A stretch of 64,000 nucleotides of DNA, taken from contig NZ_VIVL01000001.1 in NCBI RefSeq assembly GCF_007828835.1, positions 496,001-560,000 on the forward strand, read 5' to 3'. Below are positions 63,451 to 64,000 of this stretch, piece by piece (position 1 is the stretch's first letter; every line of letters begins with the position of its first letter). The notes under the pieces are model-generated. The model did no database searches and was not told where the DNA came from. It saw only the letters and a list, made by a program, of their open reading frames with translations. The stretch comes from Variovorax beijingensis. Lineage in GTDB: Bacteria > Pseudomonadota > Gammaproteobacteria > Burkholderiales > Burkholderiaceae_C. The translations under genes and the position numbers were made by a program.

Positions 63451-64000
63451 TCAGACCCGATCGATGATCTTTTCGCCGAACAGGCCTTGAGGCCGCACGA
63501 GCAGGAAGACGAGCGCCAACACATAGGCGAACCAGATCTCGATGCCGCCGCCGAGCATGGGGCCGAGATAGATTTCAGAGAGCTTCTCGCCGACGCCGAT
63601 CAGCAGGCCGCCGATGATCGCGCCCGGTATCGAGGTGAGCCCGCCGAGGATCACCACCGGCAGCGCCTTCAGCGCCACCAGCGAGAGCGAGAACTGAACG
63701 CCCAGCTTGGAGCCCCAGATGATCCCGGCCACCAGTGCCGAGAAGCCCGCCACCGACCACACGATCACCCAGATGCGCTTGAGCGGAATGCCGATCGACT
63801 GCGCCGCCTGGTGGTCGTCGGCCACGGCGCGAAGGGCGCGGCCCGTGGCGGTTTTCTGGAAGAAGATCGCCAGCACCACCACGAGGCCTGCGGCCACCAG
63901 CGCGGCAACCAGGTCTTCCTGGCTCAGCAGCAGCCCACCCTGGAAGGTGCCCTGCAGCACCATCAGCGGTTCCTTGGGCATGCCGATGTCGATCTTGTAG
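63451..64000 (-). CDS. livH: Branched-chain-type ABC transporter permease LivH, 5' truncated
   Basis: The gene continues beyond the window end; 183 residues of the C-terminal part are visible, from YKIDIGMPKEPL to GEKIIDRV. The motif GRALRAVADDHQAAQSIGIP is the LivH ATPase-docking loop, and LVALKALPVVILGGLTSIPG follows. Stop at 63451. It is first of the visible livHM-binding protein-livF-ligase series. Confidence 0.92.
   Translation of the reverse strand, partial: YKIDIGMPKEPLMVLQGTFQGGLLLSQEDLVAALVAAGLVVVLAIFFQKTATGRALRAVADDHQAAQSIGIPLKRIWVIVWSVAGFSALVAGIIWGSKLGVQFSLSLVALKALPVVILGGLTSIPGAIIGGLLIGVGEKLSEIYLGPMLGGGIEIWFAYVLALVFLLVRPQGLFGEKIIDRV

Overview
The window looks like chromosomal DNA of a Variovorax-type member of the Comamonadaceae (Betaproteobacteria). 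The DNA is GC-rich with strong third-position GC, which gives many long antisense shadow ORFs. It carries two orphan Bug/TctC-type solute-binding proteins, an aerobic aryl-CoA catabolic operon, a hybrid-CoA-linked branched-chain-type ABC transporter, and two copies of a C-rich palindromic intergenic element that I associate with this family. The genus call is inference from gene content and protein style, not from a database match.

Layout. 1-3307: end of a cystathionine beta-lyase-like gene, a polar amino-acid ABC importer (binding protein and two permeases, no ATPase here) and a cupredoxin. 3358-5051: oxyR and dps, an oxidative-stress pair. 5074-8491: terminator, ubiA, a MaoC-like dehydratase, then convergent proC and a phytase-like lipoprotein. 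8535-17612: spc and alpha ribosomal operons from rplN to rplQ with secY, rpmJ and rpoA, ending in an initiator tRNA. Two strong intrinsic terminators interrupt the alpha part, and neither the S10 genes nor infA is present. 17613-20175: a small accessory stretch with a 30-bp perfect palindrome, two XRE regulators, a small hypothetical gene and an IS3-family remnant.

20176-27192 (minus strand): an aerobic 2-aminobenzoyl-CoA (anthranilate) type operon of monooxygenase/reductase fusion, MarR regulator, enoyl-CoA hydratase, acyl-CoA dehydrogenase, aryl-CoA ligase and a RidA-like protein. 27309-34232: a cyclopropane-fatty-acid-synthase-like methyltransferase, DUF1840, a Bug protein, a LysR/SDR divergent pair, and a MarR gene linked to a 2-oxoacid dehydrogenase E1 alpha/beta pair. 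34339-39171: a Fur-box-controlled TonB siderophore receptor with a PepSY/flavodoxin reductase fusion. 39165-40530: LysR and a VOC protein. 40615-45077: xylose-type ABC transporter with a ROK repressor and a palindrome-rich promoter. 45193-52157: membrane PQQ glucose-type dehydrogenase, a GAF/PAS/Fis-HTH regulator, a quinohaemoprotein alcohol dehydrogenase and a LuxR regulator. 52233-55514: a poly-glycine surface lipoprotein and a second Bug protein. 55721-56911: an unusual protein joining an M48-type metallopeptidase to a type IV pilin-like module. 57057-64000: a DJ-1/PfpI protein, a membrane protein, a PaaK-like ligase and a LivFMH-type transporter running off the window.

The best candidates for something little described are the M48-pilin fusion, the RidA-like protein lacking the catalytic arginine inside the aryl-CoA operon, the terminator-split alpha operon, and the 30-bp palindrome beside the initiator tRNA.
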